A DNA stretch of 64,000 nucleotides from Ereboglobus sp. PH5-10 (GTDB lineage Bacteria > Verrucomicrobiota > Verrucomicrobiia > Opitutales > Opitutaceae). The DNA is taken from contig NZ_JAQFIP010000006.1 of assembly GCF_029504735.1 (NCBI RefSeq), positions 109,921-173,920 of the forward strand. Reading direction: 5' to 3'. Within the stretch, counting starts at the first letter, position 1. Each line of letters opens with the position of its first letter. Shown piece after piece: positions 54,901-61,547 of this stretch. The position numbers and the translations under genes were made by a program. The notes under the pieces are model-generated. The model did no database searches, was not told where the DNA came from, and saw nothing but the letters and a program-made list of their open reading frames with translations.

Positions 54901-56711
54901 TCGAATCTGATATTGCCGCGCCAGAACGCGGATGAAATGTCATCCGCGAAAAGGAGGTGATTCGAGCCCTCCAGCCAGTTTTGTATATACACCAATCCGG
55001 AGCCGCCCGTGCTGCCGGTGCCAAAATCGAGCGTGTTTGCGCTGTTGGCCATGAAATCGATGATTCGCGTGCCAGTGCTGGTCCAGCTCAGCCCCCCGGA
55101 AAACGTGGCGGAAAATCCATTGGCCCGCAGTGCGGTCGCGGCATCCATATGCAATGCCGTGCCCGCCTGAATCTGGTCGTTCGCACCCAGCGCCAAAACA
55201 CCACGTTCCATGCGAATCTGCGACGCGCCGATATTCTTGGCGGAAGCGCCCAGCGCGATGGTGCCCGTGTTGTTTAAAATCATATGGTTCAAACCCGCGC
55301 CCATGCCCGTGCCGCCAATGGTAATCAGTCCCGTGGTTGTAAAATAAAGGTCGGGCGAGTTGACAAAGTTCGCATCATCAAAAGTCGTGTCGCCCCGGAA
55401 AATAAATTTATTGCCGAGGTTGTTGGCTCCATAGCCCAGCACCGCGCCATCAAGCACAATGGAACCGTTGGTTACGTCCAGAATCGCGCCGTAATCCAGC
55501 GTGATGCCGCCTCGCATGTTCACAGTGCGCCCGGCGCCGGGGTTCAGGCTGAGCGTGAAGCCTTCGCCGTTGACCGCAACGGCGCCCGTGCCGATGTAGT
55601 TGTGCCCGGAATCGAGGGCGCCGAGTGTGATGTTGGTCGTTCCGTTGCCGATGGTGGCCTGCCTGAGCCATTGCACATAACCGCCGCTGAACGTATTGTT
55701 GCCGTTGAGAAAACTCACCTCGGACAAACTGCCGCCGCTCACTTGAAGGCCGCCGGTGCCGGCAAGCACGAAGTCCCGCCCGAAAACAACCTTGGTTAAG
55801 TCACTGATGTTCAGTTGGCGAATGCCGTTGTCGAGCTGCACGATGCCGTTGTAGTCGAACGTGATGGATTTTTGCGTGAGTGTGACGCCATTGGCGATGG
55901 TCAAGTCGTTGTTCCAATAGATCTGGTTTGAGAGCACAAGGGACGGCGTGAGCAATTCGATCGTCATCAGGTTTGACGGCGTCACGCCATTTCCGATTTC
56001 GAGCGCGCCGGAGCCGAGCGCGGTGTTGCCGCCAATGCGCAAGGTGCCATCATGCAATTGCACTCCGCCGCCAAACGTATTGTCGCCGTAAAGCTCCAAT
56101 TTGCCCGCGCCGGTCTTTCTAATGCCGCCCGTGGTGCCGGCAATAGTGGAGCGGACTTGAACCTCGGCGCTGCCGATCACCGTGTTGATCAGCAAATTAT
56201 GGCTCGCGATGTCGATCGTTTTGCCCGCGTTGAATATCATCCTGCTTTGATAACTATCCAGCTTCGCGGAGGCATCGAGGAACACATTGGTGTCCACCGT
56301 CAGGAATGCGTTGCCGGACAAATTGATGGCGGCGTCAGTCCCGCCAAGACGGATACCCCGTCCCATCCCGCCGCCGTCGGTCAATGTCAGGGTTTGGTTC
56401 CAACTGGTAAGCACATCGAGCTTGTTGAGATTAAAGAGGCCATCAACTGTAATAGTGCGTGCACCATTTTCCGCAATATTGTCATTGTTAAATGTTGATA
56501 TATCGTGATTTGAGCCAGACCCGGGCGCAGTGGCTGACGACCAGTTGGTTGCTTCGCTCCACAACGAGCCTGTGCCCACAAAAGTGCCGGACACTTGTTG
56601 CGCGGAAAGTTGCGCACTGAGCAAGAAACCATGTCCGCAAATTAGCATATAAATGAAATGCAACCATTTACATCTGAATTTAATTGTGGGATTTTTAACT
56701 TGAGAAATCAT
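42984..56711 (-). CDS. Giant autotransporter (type Va secretion) adhesin-like protein
   Basis: One uninterrupted frame encodes 4575 residues. It has an N-terminal extended signal region (about 1-40, ending LSAQLSAQQ) and a very long passenger of beta-helix repeats. Passenger units follow the autotransporter-associated pattern GxGxLxKxGxGTLxLSxxNxYTGxTxxxxGTLxxxxxxxLG, repeated dozens of times. Four larger W-rich starter modules (W...NW....PxGxGAxAxF) lie near residues 40, 634, 1260 and 2067. The last about 290 residues (from 4285) are an autotransporter beta-barrel with alternating strands and a terminal aromatic (LGYRRLW). Adhesion or biofilm is the usual role. There is no transport partner gene and none is needed. 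The very length suggests strong energetic cost and selected use. Confidence 0.9.
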   Translation of the reverse strand: MISQVKNPTIKFRCKWLHFIYMLICGHGFLLSAQLSAQQVSGTFVGTGSLWSEATNWSSATAPGSGSNHDISTFNNDNIAENGARTITVDGLFNLNKLDVLTSWNQTLTLTDGGGMGRGIRLGGTDAAINLSGNAFLTVDTNVFLDASAKLDSYQSRMIFNAGKTIDIASHNLLINTVIGSAEVQVRSTIAGTTGGIRKTGAGKLELYGDNTFGGGVQLHDGTLRIGGNTALGSGALEIGNGVTPSNLMTIELLTPSLVLSNQIYWNNDLTIANGVTLTQKSITFDYNGIVQLDNGIRQLNISDLTKVVFGRDFVLAGTGGLQVSGGSLSEVSFLNGNNTFSGGYVQWLRQATIGNGTTNITLGALDSGHNYIGTGAVAVNGEGFTLSLNPGAGRTVNMRGGITLDYGAILDVTNGSIVLDGAVLGYGANNLGNKFIFRGDTTFDDANFVNSPDLYFTTTGLITIGGTGMGAGLNHMILNNTGTIALGASAKNIGASQIRMERGVLALGANDQIQAGTALHMDAATALRANGFSATFSGGLSWTSTGTRIIDFMANSANTLDFGTGSTGGSGLVYIQNWLEGSNHLLFADDISSAFWRGNIRFDGYNWTMGVQVVDNAGKYELIPTAGTSAAPDTYEWTGAASYSSGVIGTNMWNAPGNWDINRIPTFGAGSTMVFGNKYTSYNPNLALPGTLTIGTLLFARTTSSYNAATISSGTLIMNSGTLGVAAQIKKSLYDGGSGSGRISSAIRLDSNLLLDRTDTSLPSGGYYRDLSGLISDGVNGPSSITINGGAWYLSNINNTFSGGVTLNPDGMLRIVSSGSNNSLGKGELTINGGVLWGADIYNKININANFVISNPSGYYTRLYATGNAANDTIWLNSDITITGKWGGASTLAWGNYSYLYIHEGRNFQGAGGLTFAGSWDRLYAYAADSNFSGGYTQRGSTMQVYANSSTADGSLVFGELAAGKNYLGIGDITLAGGNIQVTPKSAGNTVEFRNGITVTATNGTFTVYTAPVYFLDNSTLKLFSNGNFTTSNSDLILSSVNLIGANTTSGGNITVGKNLVVGNVAVSQKPNVTMSGSTRVMAQSGTTALTGLGRFTRSISLTTTTIDSSISQLGASEFYINSGRLQFTRDHQAAGTANLHLHSTGIINSDGVKNTFGNLYIYGDSTMELGGGGELSFNSLGSWSTSGVIPLLNIQNDSGEWNTVADQTLGGEHVWFAANPFSAGDVRLANIAFTGYTRGAGIVYNNGKYELVTAGEKGYEWSGGGLSNTNWDAGANWYGNAAPDGAGAIAIFRDADDRLNGKTIKLNGSRTLGKIFFEATSDASFTIAPTSTADSLTLSNSGSHAVIYMSGVSSPTISANLILEDSLLVDHRAKGKNLTLSGAISGTESIRFTVDPAALGNSYNQDYRLTLSGNNNFSGGIEQQGGMLYINNDNALGSGTYTVTGTATIYANGNRVLTNALELDGGLSSQGSMITFKNNTGLITGGTKSIYTYNSSGLIFDSDYILTGSAGLHIQSASFASNSYQLIMRGQNTFSGGVTLNNGGIKIGASSQVADGLVVSGPLGTGTYTFSNGATYLENTTQHHVIHNPLSLGANGNVYLGYYAPSSLQAGSLTFDSIEDLKLRPGQNNFYLMGAMVEFKNSITNPDSGSGTFYLTQYTSSPAFLRLSGSNSFTGGLTINSNYGSSTSYQTTLSIANDAALGTGTLTLSGYYITLQAHGADRNIGNLLYFNNGTYTTYFTATAGAQNMLFSGSGNSTVTSGNKNWNVANGMTVTFGTSHNLVGSSASITKQGAGELQLLAPKSTFRNLTVSAGTVSTVLLEGRDMVLQGAANATQDSYFGTGVLSINGSTAVARIETWSESGTMGNVYLNGNLTVSNGGMLQIVGGGNLHLNSNQTISATGNGNISIGDGGALFKEGEGTVSTLNTSIIAPITIRGGALSLATTNLLNNVSNLNMAGGSLLLNGLSQTLGGNLSLTGASLLDIGVNSLPKTFTVADLGIWNTNHILQVLNWDGVQSVGGGNTQIIIGNYTGAMEYVPNVWFQGYAPGAILLDKTGGTKELVPYAQSFNWTGASSSDWTAEPNWSSFQSPNGVGASATFDDKAAISVTGSNILLNENKTLGSLIFSGARNQRFNITSNGSPAIIFDFPGDIKNDPNVTALILMRNNSDAYISAPIDLRVNLQIDNVSGADIELAGTIFDDFGTGRKVTKTGSGMLTLSNGFNSFKAGMVLVDGLLRINAGETLLDGHVNSGAIGTGAFTINGGSIEAYGQNRTLSNRIVIGGDFSVVGSNTLALAYDSTLNSVKSALGADTTITVNNGATLVIDANNTLEVALADSATSAKLTKSGGGLLEINSVLGVDHVFGLGINSGTLVLNAGNAYSGTTELAGGVLVATNDRSLGTSSVEVLSSATLSLSAPITLDNGITLSNAPLVVDAAHTGTLSGEISGTGVLTKISAGTLTLSASNSFTGTARINAGTLRATNAGSLGEAVANVAAPATLNFDSFTGTVANNITGSGTVLVTSASIALSGTNSSFAGAWHARESSRVAISDTIHLGTGNVVLEGALLVEGANNFTLNNSLTGSGTVTFASGGTQGFGAGAGTGFTGKAEAASGHFVWNANSSSVLNTATLALTGGLLDVTPGVQTANSFVMNGGTAAFTGTARVADFAITGSSNILFDQSVAQAMPLLQQDEGGGRAYVIAQNWDGDASNLHLVLADGTRIGASSTLAIGTGTEALGVYSNTLTAAGGTLGVAYQLKELQLQAGKTLTLTGDIATPAGGDELHALISGSGNLLINAINTITLNTAATHTGTTMTGGGTLKAGAANIVASSTHLVNDAVFDTNSFAQTVQKLTGSGTILFGGGTLVIQSGSYDGLLAGANTVLEKTTGGTLTLSASNTYTGTTLVTGGTLRLVSENAAGSSTINAASVLDLALTGSFANTINGSGTAQVSGNVAITGANNIAAWNITGTARVAEQQNLGSGATHIDGELSIASSSAWSYANALTGSGILKVDTSGTVFSFSSSAFSPSGRFSGTVDMRNGFFQLDGISAGVGASPASGTGVLRDATLVLGANAATLLSSGSYYLGGLAFEGGTLKVEMDHATTPKGKLTVGDLTDATSGKLALDNWHKVSGTTPDGTDFFYQDSGTLFEQIVNVTGNVNDVGAQLDLHDFDGALITDATLKQIYENGGVSGTAIYDYGAEVVDDGNNKGIYLAYMLRELSANSGTSVTLNNIGTQDATSTLNAKLTGEGGFVMGGTGVYYIGSAESSYTGTTLVTSGTVALHTDNAFGNTARLDIAANTGVDLNGNTQAVGAFSGSANSALNFNSGTLIISGTDAAGLATNSVSNGALTGAGALVVQGNTLTVNGANTAFAANTSINNTATVVLTHAQGLGTGAITADGQLVFDAATGANANSISGTGLVSATNAANIILNGNNASFSGTWQIAAGGAFKSVGENSLGAGGVANTGTLVLGGTSPFTLHLSNFITGAGTLVKEDASTVTISHSNAYTGNTFINAGGLNLAHLGALGTGTVGNSASLRLGASGTFANALTGAGATTIAANGVNIAGANAAYTGTWNVTGSGTMTAPENLGVSGAAQVNIVGGGSLALVGMGGDYKFDHQLTGGGALLVNNSGTIAFGSTTGTNFAGRVVLQNNRLDLTAENTLALTNATLVVDKNNRTDVGGGAQNIGNLELSSGTIAFTMDASGTAAGIVNTGTLAVGNSVVMVDTSGMDVDALTLLQQDEGLDIQLVTSTTLAQGSKTIVSGSNLVDKNGNELTGASQRDIAQSGGTIASGTYDFAVTADNDGLQLSYTLTHLELLADKTAVLDGEKNTPLGADELHALVSGSGNLQISATGAITLNNGGNTYSGTTSVTSGTLVAGNSGAFGNTSMLSISSTASADLNHTAQTVGALDNAGALLFNGGTLTVANGGASTGAMSGTGALNLDGGNLLVTDANTALAITTNIAASATATLNHASALGDAGSVFVGGALVLDVQSSTAQPFNLSLLGAGDFVKASTGTVTIPNANPDFTGSGFVEGGGLVLMNLAALAGAPIEVSADAALGYHNVSGTLANNVSGSGTMRIANSALSIEHDNVIANSLLEGATVWLSATHALGLDSASVLAGADSTILVALDGARLGHVTLAEATLGFVHNAPAFHRATVAGLAGASGTLGFNVDFTGISGLKQSGEVANHLTVTGGSAGVFTVRITALGNLPSNDETAIPLITDTAGTAFYQLESGKLEFGLTEFKFANGASSESTLSLDPGTWYLYSTGLSQAADAIIDTASLIGKDWHYSLDALYLRMGDIRGEGIPAAAGSIWTRARGHQLNATNPLSGRRVKQHSYGVTVGGDKAFGTGTGVNLFGAFVDMGRITRDFGRNSDGKTTNASFGLYGTMIKNNGWYADLVLKADRYKHRFDVSTISGRPVHGRYNSNAWGGSLEIGRRIEHAGGWWMEPSVQAAVARLEGASYRTTPSNAAIDVKVDDATSAQYRGMVRFGRQLKDTRWSFYGKFGVVKTDTNDGEIHAHGRDLTVNFDGWRMEAGAGVGYRINSGSQLYFDYEYGRAKDYERPWALNLGYRRLW

Positions 56712-57170
56712 TAATCTGTAGATGATTTTTGTTATAAATAATTACATAAGTAATTTATACTTAATAGAATATGATGTAATTGGGGTGAATTATCACTGAT
56801 CCACCCATGGCAACAAATTGAGAGTTTTTCGTTATCCAAATCATACTGTTTCAACAATCAATTTGTGTAATTGTTATGATAACATTTATTAATTTTCGTA
56901 ATGTTATTAATTGTGTGTTTTTCTAAGTCGTGATACATTTTATCTTATTAATAATAAAACAATTACAGAAAAACAAATAGAAGATTGTATCTGTAAATTT
57001 AATTTTTTGGATAGAGCAATATGCAAATCATTAATAAAATCAAATATTATCATGCAAATTCCTTAAAATTTCTGCCCTTCACCGAAAAACAAAGGCCCTG
57101 AAAAACTGCCACGAAATTTCTTTTTATCGTGGTCTTCAACATATTATGCCATTTCGATCGCACCCCAGAA
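56712..57170. promoter_or_regulatory. AT-rich control region upstream of the giant autotransporter
   Basis: This 459-base stretch has no gene and is far more AT-rich than the rest. It includes the perfect dyad AATTAC-ATAA-GTAATT (56740-56755) 29 bases upstream of the start codon, and GTTAT-G-ATAAC at about 56873-56883. No convincing Shine-Dalgarno precedes the start. AT-rich DNA of this kind commonly binds nucleoid proteins and silencers, so regulated expression of the adhesin is plausible. Confidence 0.55.
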
Positions 57171-57217
57171 TCGCTACTGGAGTTGGGTGAAATTTCCGGA
57201 TGAACCAGTTTTTGATT

Positions 57218-57240
57218 GTCGTATCACAGGAGGATACGAC
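57218..57240 (+). promoter_or_regulatory. Perfect hairpin with AGGAG in the loop upstream of tlyA
   Basis: GTCGTATC (57218-57225) pairs with GATACGAC (57233-57240) around ACAGGAG. The loop and stem edge contain AGGAGG, a Shine-Dalgarno-like sequence. It lies 177 bases before the tlyA start, and no gene start follows it directly. It may be an mRNA leader structure or an unannotated small peptide site. Confidence 0.35.
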
Positions 57241-57416
57241 TGAAGGCATCGACCTGTGTGTTTGCGCTTATGGGTGTTGGGGATGTCCGGGACCACCGCG
57301 CTCCAGCTCGTCAGATTTGTCCGCATTCGAGAATACTTTATGCCGGACGGCCCCGGCGTTTCCGGTGGAAAAGTGTTGCAGCGCGCGGTTTCGCATCTCG
57401 AATCGGGCTGTCCACA

Positions 57417-58184
57417 ATGAAACAACGCCTTGATGAAATCCTCGTTGCCCGCGGCCTTGCCGAAACCCGTTCGCAAGCCAAGGCGCTCATCATGAGCGGT
57501 CGCGTGCTGCGTGGCACGGAGCGTCTCGACAAGGCGGGCAAGGAATACCCCGGCGACATCGAGCTCACCGTCGAGCAGCCGCCGCGTTTTGTGAGCCGCG
57601 GCGGGGAAAAACTGGCCGGGTTTCTGGAAAAATTCTCCATCGACCTGAATGGCGCGCATGTGCTGGACGTGGGCGCATCGACAGGCGGCTTCACGGACTG
57701 CGCGCTTCAAGCAGGCGCGGCGGACGCGGTGTGCGTGGACGTGGGGCGCGCGCAACTGCACGCGAAGCTGCGAGCCGACCCGCGCGTCACGAATTTCGAA
57801 AAGGTGAACGCGCGCCACCTTGCGCCGGGGGATTTGCCGCGCGCGGATTTCGACGCGGTGGTGATGGATTTGTCATTTATCTCGCTCAAGGCCGTGCTGC
57901 CCGCCGTGTGGCCGTTCGTGCGCGCGGATGGCGGAGTCCTGATCGCACTAGTGAAACCCCAATTTGAGGCGGGCAAGGCCGAGGTGGACAAGGGACGCGG
58001 CGTGATTCGCGACCCCGGGTTGCAGAACGCAATCCTGGCGGACATCACAGAATTCGCACTGCGTGAATTACCCGGCCCGGCACTGATCGGCAGCATGGAC
58101 TCGCCCATCACGGGCGCTGACGGAAACCGTGAGTTTCTGCTGGGCCTGCGGAAGGGGTGTTTGCCGTTGCCGAATGGAGATTAA
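57417..58184 (+). CDS. tlyA: TlyA family rRNA 2'-O-methyltransferase / hemolysin homologue
   Basis: The 255-residue product has an N-terminal S4 RNA-binding domain (residues 1-65, [21 protein letters not shown]) and an FtsJ-like methyltransferase domain. That domain has [14 protein letters not shown] as the SAM loop and a [10 protein letters not shown] motif. TlyA methylates cytidines in 16S and/or 23S rRNA using SAM. The ATG at 57417 gives the S4 domain at the N-terminus, as in the family. The gene is separated by a 43-base gap from the AT-rich gene downstream. Confidence 0.92.
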   Translation: MKQRLDEILVARGLAETRSQAKALIMSGRVLRGTERLDKAGKEYPGDIELTVEQPPRFVSRGGEKLAGFLEKFSIDLNGAHVLDVGASTGGFTDCALQAGAADAVCVDVGRAQLHAKLRADPRVTNFEKVNARHLAPGDLPRADFDAVVMDLSFISLKAVLPAVWPFVRADGGVLIALVKPQFEAGKAEVDKGRGVIRDPGLQNAILADITEFALRELPGPALIGSMDSPITGADGNREFLLGLRKGCLPLPNGD

Positions 58185-58227
58185 CGGTATCTATAAAAGC
58201 GGTTCCCCCGCCCCCTTTGGATTTCCC

Positions 58228-58947
58228 ATGAAAAGAAAACTACTAATTTTATTATTGGGTGTTTTTATTATAGTTATATTTAAACTCTTATTCTTTGGGG
58301 GAAAGTTTCCCAATGCTGGCGTAAGCGGTTCGCCGGGGGGTGAAGAATCCAAACTATCATCGGGCGATGCTCAAAATGAAAAATTCGCCGGGCTGCCAAG
58401 AAAAGAAAAAATACATTACAAAATATCGGAGTATATCATAGAAAAATTTCAGTTGAAGGAGTCGGATATTCCCGGCATGGAGCAATTGTTTATGAAACTC
58501 AAGTTTGAGGCCCTTAATGCAGTAGCTCAATATGCCACATGTGAGTATTCCTCAAATGATACTGTTGGATTGGCAATTGGAATGCCTCAGGATGCAATTG
58601 ATTCGGTATATGAAAGGACATTTCAGTCGATTAAAAATTACATTGGGGAATCCCATTGCAATGAAACAATGACCGATGAATTGGAGAATGCAATTGCTGA
58701 TGAGCTATTATATTATGTGCGGTGCAAGGGAACCTTCATAATTAACATACAAGGGGAATCTATAAATAATATAAAAACAATCACAATGGGTCGTTCTTTA
58801 TTGAGATCAAATGGACGTGTGGTAAGGGACGCAATCGGCTTTACGCAGGATGCCGGCAACCAATTTATGGATGCATTTGGATCTGTTGCCAAATGCGCGT
58901 TGGAAAACTGGCAAAAAACCAAAGAAAATTCCAAGGGGTCGAACTAA
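58228..58947 (+). CDS. AT-rich orphan membrane-anchored protein
   Basis: The 239-residue product has a single N-terminal membrane segment (about 3-21, KRKLLILLLGVFIIVIFKLLFF). A Gly/Ser linker and a soluble alpha/beta domain follow, without recognised motifs. One repeated theme is Cys plus acidic helix segments (YATCEYSS, ESHCNETMTDELENAIADEL). Codon use is markedly AT-rich, like the gene at 37959 and unlike tlyA just upstream, so it looks acquired. An upstream ATG at 58174 is also in frame. Function unknown. Confidence 0.62.
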   Translation: MKRKLLILLLGVFIIVIFKLLFFGGKFPNAGVSGSPGGEESKLSSGDAQNEKFAGLPRKEKIHYKISEYIIEKFQLKESDIPGMEQLFMKLKFEALNAVAQYATCEYSSNDTVGLAIGMPQDAIDSVYERTFQSIKNYIGESHCNETMTDELENAIADELLYYVRCKGTFIINIQGESINNIKTITMGRSLLRSNGRVVRDAIGFTQDAGNQFMDAFGSVAKCALENWQKTKENSKGSN

Positions 58948-59004
58948 TTTTTTTCATATTCGAGTTACATTGGCAGGTGCGTCCCCGCGGGATGGATCAG
59001 GCTA

Positions 59005-59406
59005 TTATTTAAAAACCTCGTTCATTTTCTCCGCCACGTAGGGGGGCGGGCGGACGGGGCGGCCTTCGTGGTCGATGAAGGCGTGCATGGTCGTGCCGGT
59101 GACGAGGAGGGTGTCGCCACGGTGGACTTCGTATTGCACCTTTATCCGCAGGACGGGCTTTTCGGCCAGCCTAGCGGTGACGACGAGGTCGTCGTCGTAG
59201 AGCGCGGGCCGGTGGTATTTGAGCGACACTTCGAGGACGGGCAGGTGGTAGCCGTCGGCCTCGATTTTTTTGTAGGGCAGGCCCACGTCCTTGAACATTT
59301 GCGTGCGCGCGACTTCGAACCAGGCCAGATAATTGCCGTGGTAAACGACGCCCATTTGATCGGTTTCCGCATAGCGGACGTTTATTGGCACCTTTGCTTG
59401 AATCAT
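59005..59406 (-). CDS. ybgC: YbgC/FadM-like acyl-CoA thioesterase
   Basis: The 133-residue hot-dog fold protein carries the catalytic signature YAETDQMGVVYHGNYL, with the Asp of the YbgC group at about residue 16, and a C-terminal basic tail. YbgC-type enzymes hydrolyse acyl-CoA or acyl-ACP and often sit with tol-pal genes; here the neighbour is a glycosyltransferase. The ATG at 59406 follows the glycosyltransferase stop by 28 bases, so the two are co-transcribed. The upstream in-frame stretch overlaps that gene and is not used. Confidence 0.85.
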   Translation of the reverse strand: MIQAKVPINVRYAETDQMGVVYHGNYLAWFEVARTQMFKDVGLPYKKIEADGYHLPVLEVSLKYHRPALYDDDLVVTARLAEKPVLRIKVQYEVHRGDTLLVTGTTMHAFIDHEGRPVRPPPYVAEKMNEVFK

Positions 59407-59434
59407 AAGGAAAGGCGCGAGTATGGCACAAAAA

Positions 59435-60697
59435 TCAGGCCTTATCCAATGCGAGAAATGGCGCGAAGAGTTTTTTTGCGGAATCGGTCCAATTATTGTT
59501 CCGGGCGTGGCGGCGTCCGGCCTCGCCCATTCGCCGACGGAGCGGTTCATCGGCGAGGAGTTTTTCAAAGGCGGCGGTGAGCGCGGGCGCCGGGGCGTCG
59601 AGGTTGGGCTCGGGATCAACGAGGAGGCCGGTTTCGCCGTCGATGACGGCCTCCTGCACGCCGCCGACTTTGTGGGCGACGACGGGCAGGCCGTGCGCCG
59701 AGGCCTCGAGGTAGACGAGGCCGAAGCCCTCGACGCTTTGGCGGTAGTTGATGCTGGTCATCGCAAAAATATCGGCGCGTGAATAAACGTCGCCCAGTTT
59801 GTTGTCGGGAAGTCCGCCGAGGAAGCGCACGGTGAGGCCGAGGCCGGCGGCGGTTTCGGCTTCGCGCACGAGGATTTTTTCGTAGGACGAGCCGTTTATC
59901 TTTCCGACAATCCAGTATTCGGTGGTCTCGCGCCGGGCGAGGGGAAGGTTTTTGAGGGCGCGGAGGGTGCGGACCTGGCCTTTGCGCGGGTGGATGCGGC
60001 CGACGGTGAGCACGACGTTCTTGCCGGGCGCGGCAACGGGAAGCTCGTCCCGGTCCAGGGAGGAGGTGGCCAGATTGTCGATATTGGCGAGCAGGTCGCT
60101 GCGGATGGCGCCGGGGGTGATGATGGTTTTGCCTTTTGCCTCGGGGAAGCGGTTGCAGAGGAGGTCGCGGGTGAATTCGGTGAGCGTGCTGATGCGCGTG
60201 GCGCGGCGGATGAGGCGGCGCATGAGCAAGCGGTGCGCGGGGTTGGCGTGCATGCGCAGGATTTCCGAGCCGTGAAAGGTGAGGATGAGCTCCTTGGGGC
60301 GCATGCTTTTGTTGAATTGCAAAACCATCAGCGCGAGCATGGGGCCCGGTTCGGGAATATAAACGGTGGCGTTGCGCAGTTCGCGCCGGCGTTTGGCGAT
60401 GACCATCATTGATTTCGCGAGGCAAGTGAGGTTGAGCGTGCCTTTGATGGGAAGGCGATGCACCTCAAACGGCCATTGTTTTTCGTCCGTCGGCGCGGCG
60501 GCCTGCGCCCAAACCTCGACTTTGCGTCCGAGGGCGGCTGCTGCGCGCGCGATTTCCTCGGCAAACGTGGCGATGCCCCCGTGCTTGGGATAAAATTCGT
60601 GCGTGATCAGGTAGATCGGCCGCGGTTGTTTCCCGGCGTGCGTGCGCGCGGGTGTCGAGTCCGATGGCGCGGTTTGCTGAGAGGCTGCGGGCGTCAT
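59435..60697 (-). CDS. GT4-family glycosyltransferase
   Basis: The 420-residue product has two Rossmann-like halves. The N-terminal half holds THEFYPKHGGIATFAEEIARA. The C-terminal half holds the GT4 features VGRIHPRKGQ (phosphate loop), FLGGLPDNKLGDVYSRAD, EGFGLVYLEASAHGLPVVAHKVGG (donor-binding EX7E) and GETGLLVDP. It would add a sugar from an NDP donor to a surface glycan or lipid. There is no signal peptide, so it acts at the cytoplasmic face. It forms an operon with the thioesterase. Confidence 0.9.
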   Translation of the reverse strand: MTPAASQQTAPSDSTPARTHAGKQPRPIYLITHEFYPKHGGIATFAEEIARAAAALGRKVEVWAQAAAPTDEKQWPFEVHRLPIKGTLNLTCLAKSMMVIAKRRRELRNATVYIPEPGPMLALMVLQFNKSMRPKELILTFHGSEILRMHANPAHRLLMRRLIRRATRISTLTEFTRDLLCNRFPEAKGKTIITPGAIRSDLLANIDNLATSSLDRDELPVAAPGKNVVLTVGRIHPRKGQVRTLRALKNLPLARRETTEYWIVGKINGSSYEKILVREAETAAGLGLTVRFLGGLPDNKLGDVYSRADIFAMTSINYRQSVEGFGLVYLEASAHGLPVVAHKVGGVQEAVIDGETGLLVDPEPNLDAPAPALTAAFEKLLADEPLRRRMGEAGRRHARNNNWTDSAKKLFAPFLALDKA

Positions 60698-60866
60698 TTG
60701 GAGAGAGATGGATGAGCGTGCGACGGTGCGGCGTCACAAACGAGTTTGTGCAAAAATTGCATGTGCCGGTTGGAATCAGGAAAGGAAAAACGGAAACCGG
60801 GGGGATTCCAGTTTTATAGCCGGAACAGCTCCCGATTAACGATTTTTTACCAACAGGCAGACCGTC

Positions 60867-61424
60867 TTACAGCGTCGTGAGTTCCTTTTCCTTATTTTCG
60901 AGGTGCTCGCCGATGTCCTTGATGGTTTGGTCGGTGGCGGTCTGCACTTCTTTTTCGAAGCGCTTTAATTCATCCTCGGAAATATTGCCGTCTTTCTCGG
61001 CTTTTTTGAGCGCGTCCATCGCATCCCGGCGGACAATGCGCACTTGCACGCGTCCTTCCTCGGCCATGCCGTTGGCGCGCTTGACCATTTCCTGGCGGCG
61101 TTCGCGGCTCAGCTCGGGAAGGGGCACGCGGACGTTGGCGCCGTCAACAAGCGGGTTGAAGCCGAGGTTGGCGATTTGGATGCCCTTGACGATGGATTGC
61201 GTGATGCCCTTGTCCCAGGGCTGGATCAAAATCATACGCGCGTCGGGTGTGGAGATGGCGGCGCACTCCTTGAGGCGCATCGTTGAGCCGTAGGCCTCGA
61301 CCATCACGGTTTCGACCATCGTGGGCGAGGCTTTGCCGGTGTGGATTTGGCTGAATTCATGCAGGGTGTGCTCGAGGGCTTTTTTCATTTTAGCCTGCAT
61401 ATCGGTGAGGATCGGGTGGGACAT
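60867..61424 (-). CDS. frr: Ribosome recycling factor
   Basis: The 185-residue product splits post-termination ribosomes together with EF-G. It is the full family length, with MKKALEHTLHEF at the start, the AISTPDARMILIQPWDK and RVPLPELSRERRQEMVK segments, and the coiled-coil end. Normally frr directly follows pyrH. Here a serine hydrolase gene and a repeat element separate them on the same strand. Confidence 0.97.
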   Translation of the reverse strand: MSHPILTDMQAKMKKALEHTLHEFSQIHTGKASPTMVETVMVEAYGSTMRLKECAAISTPDARMILIQPWDKGITQSIVKGIQIANLGFNPLVDGANVRVPLPELSRERRQEMVKRANGMAEEGRVQVRIVRRDAMDALKKAEKDGNISEDELKRFEKEVQTATDQTIKDIGEHLENKEKELTTL

Positions 61425-61547
61425 GATGATGGATGATTATGAATGTTGCTCAACACGGGGAGCAATGGTGATGGCTTGGATTGTTGATTTTCTAGGTTGT
61501 CACAGAAGGGCGGCGGGGATGCAAAGGATTTTTAATTCAGGAAAACG

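Noticed and set aside
42984..56711. Possible CRISPR array or minisatellite inside 43-57 kb
   Set aside because: Repetition is at protein level with variable spacing; there are no identical direct repeats with regular spacers.
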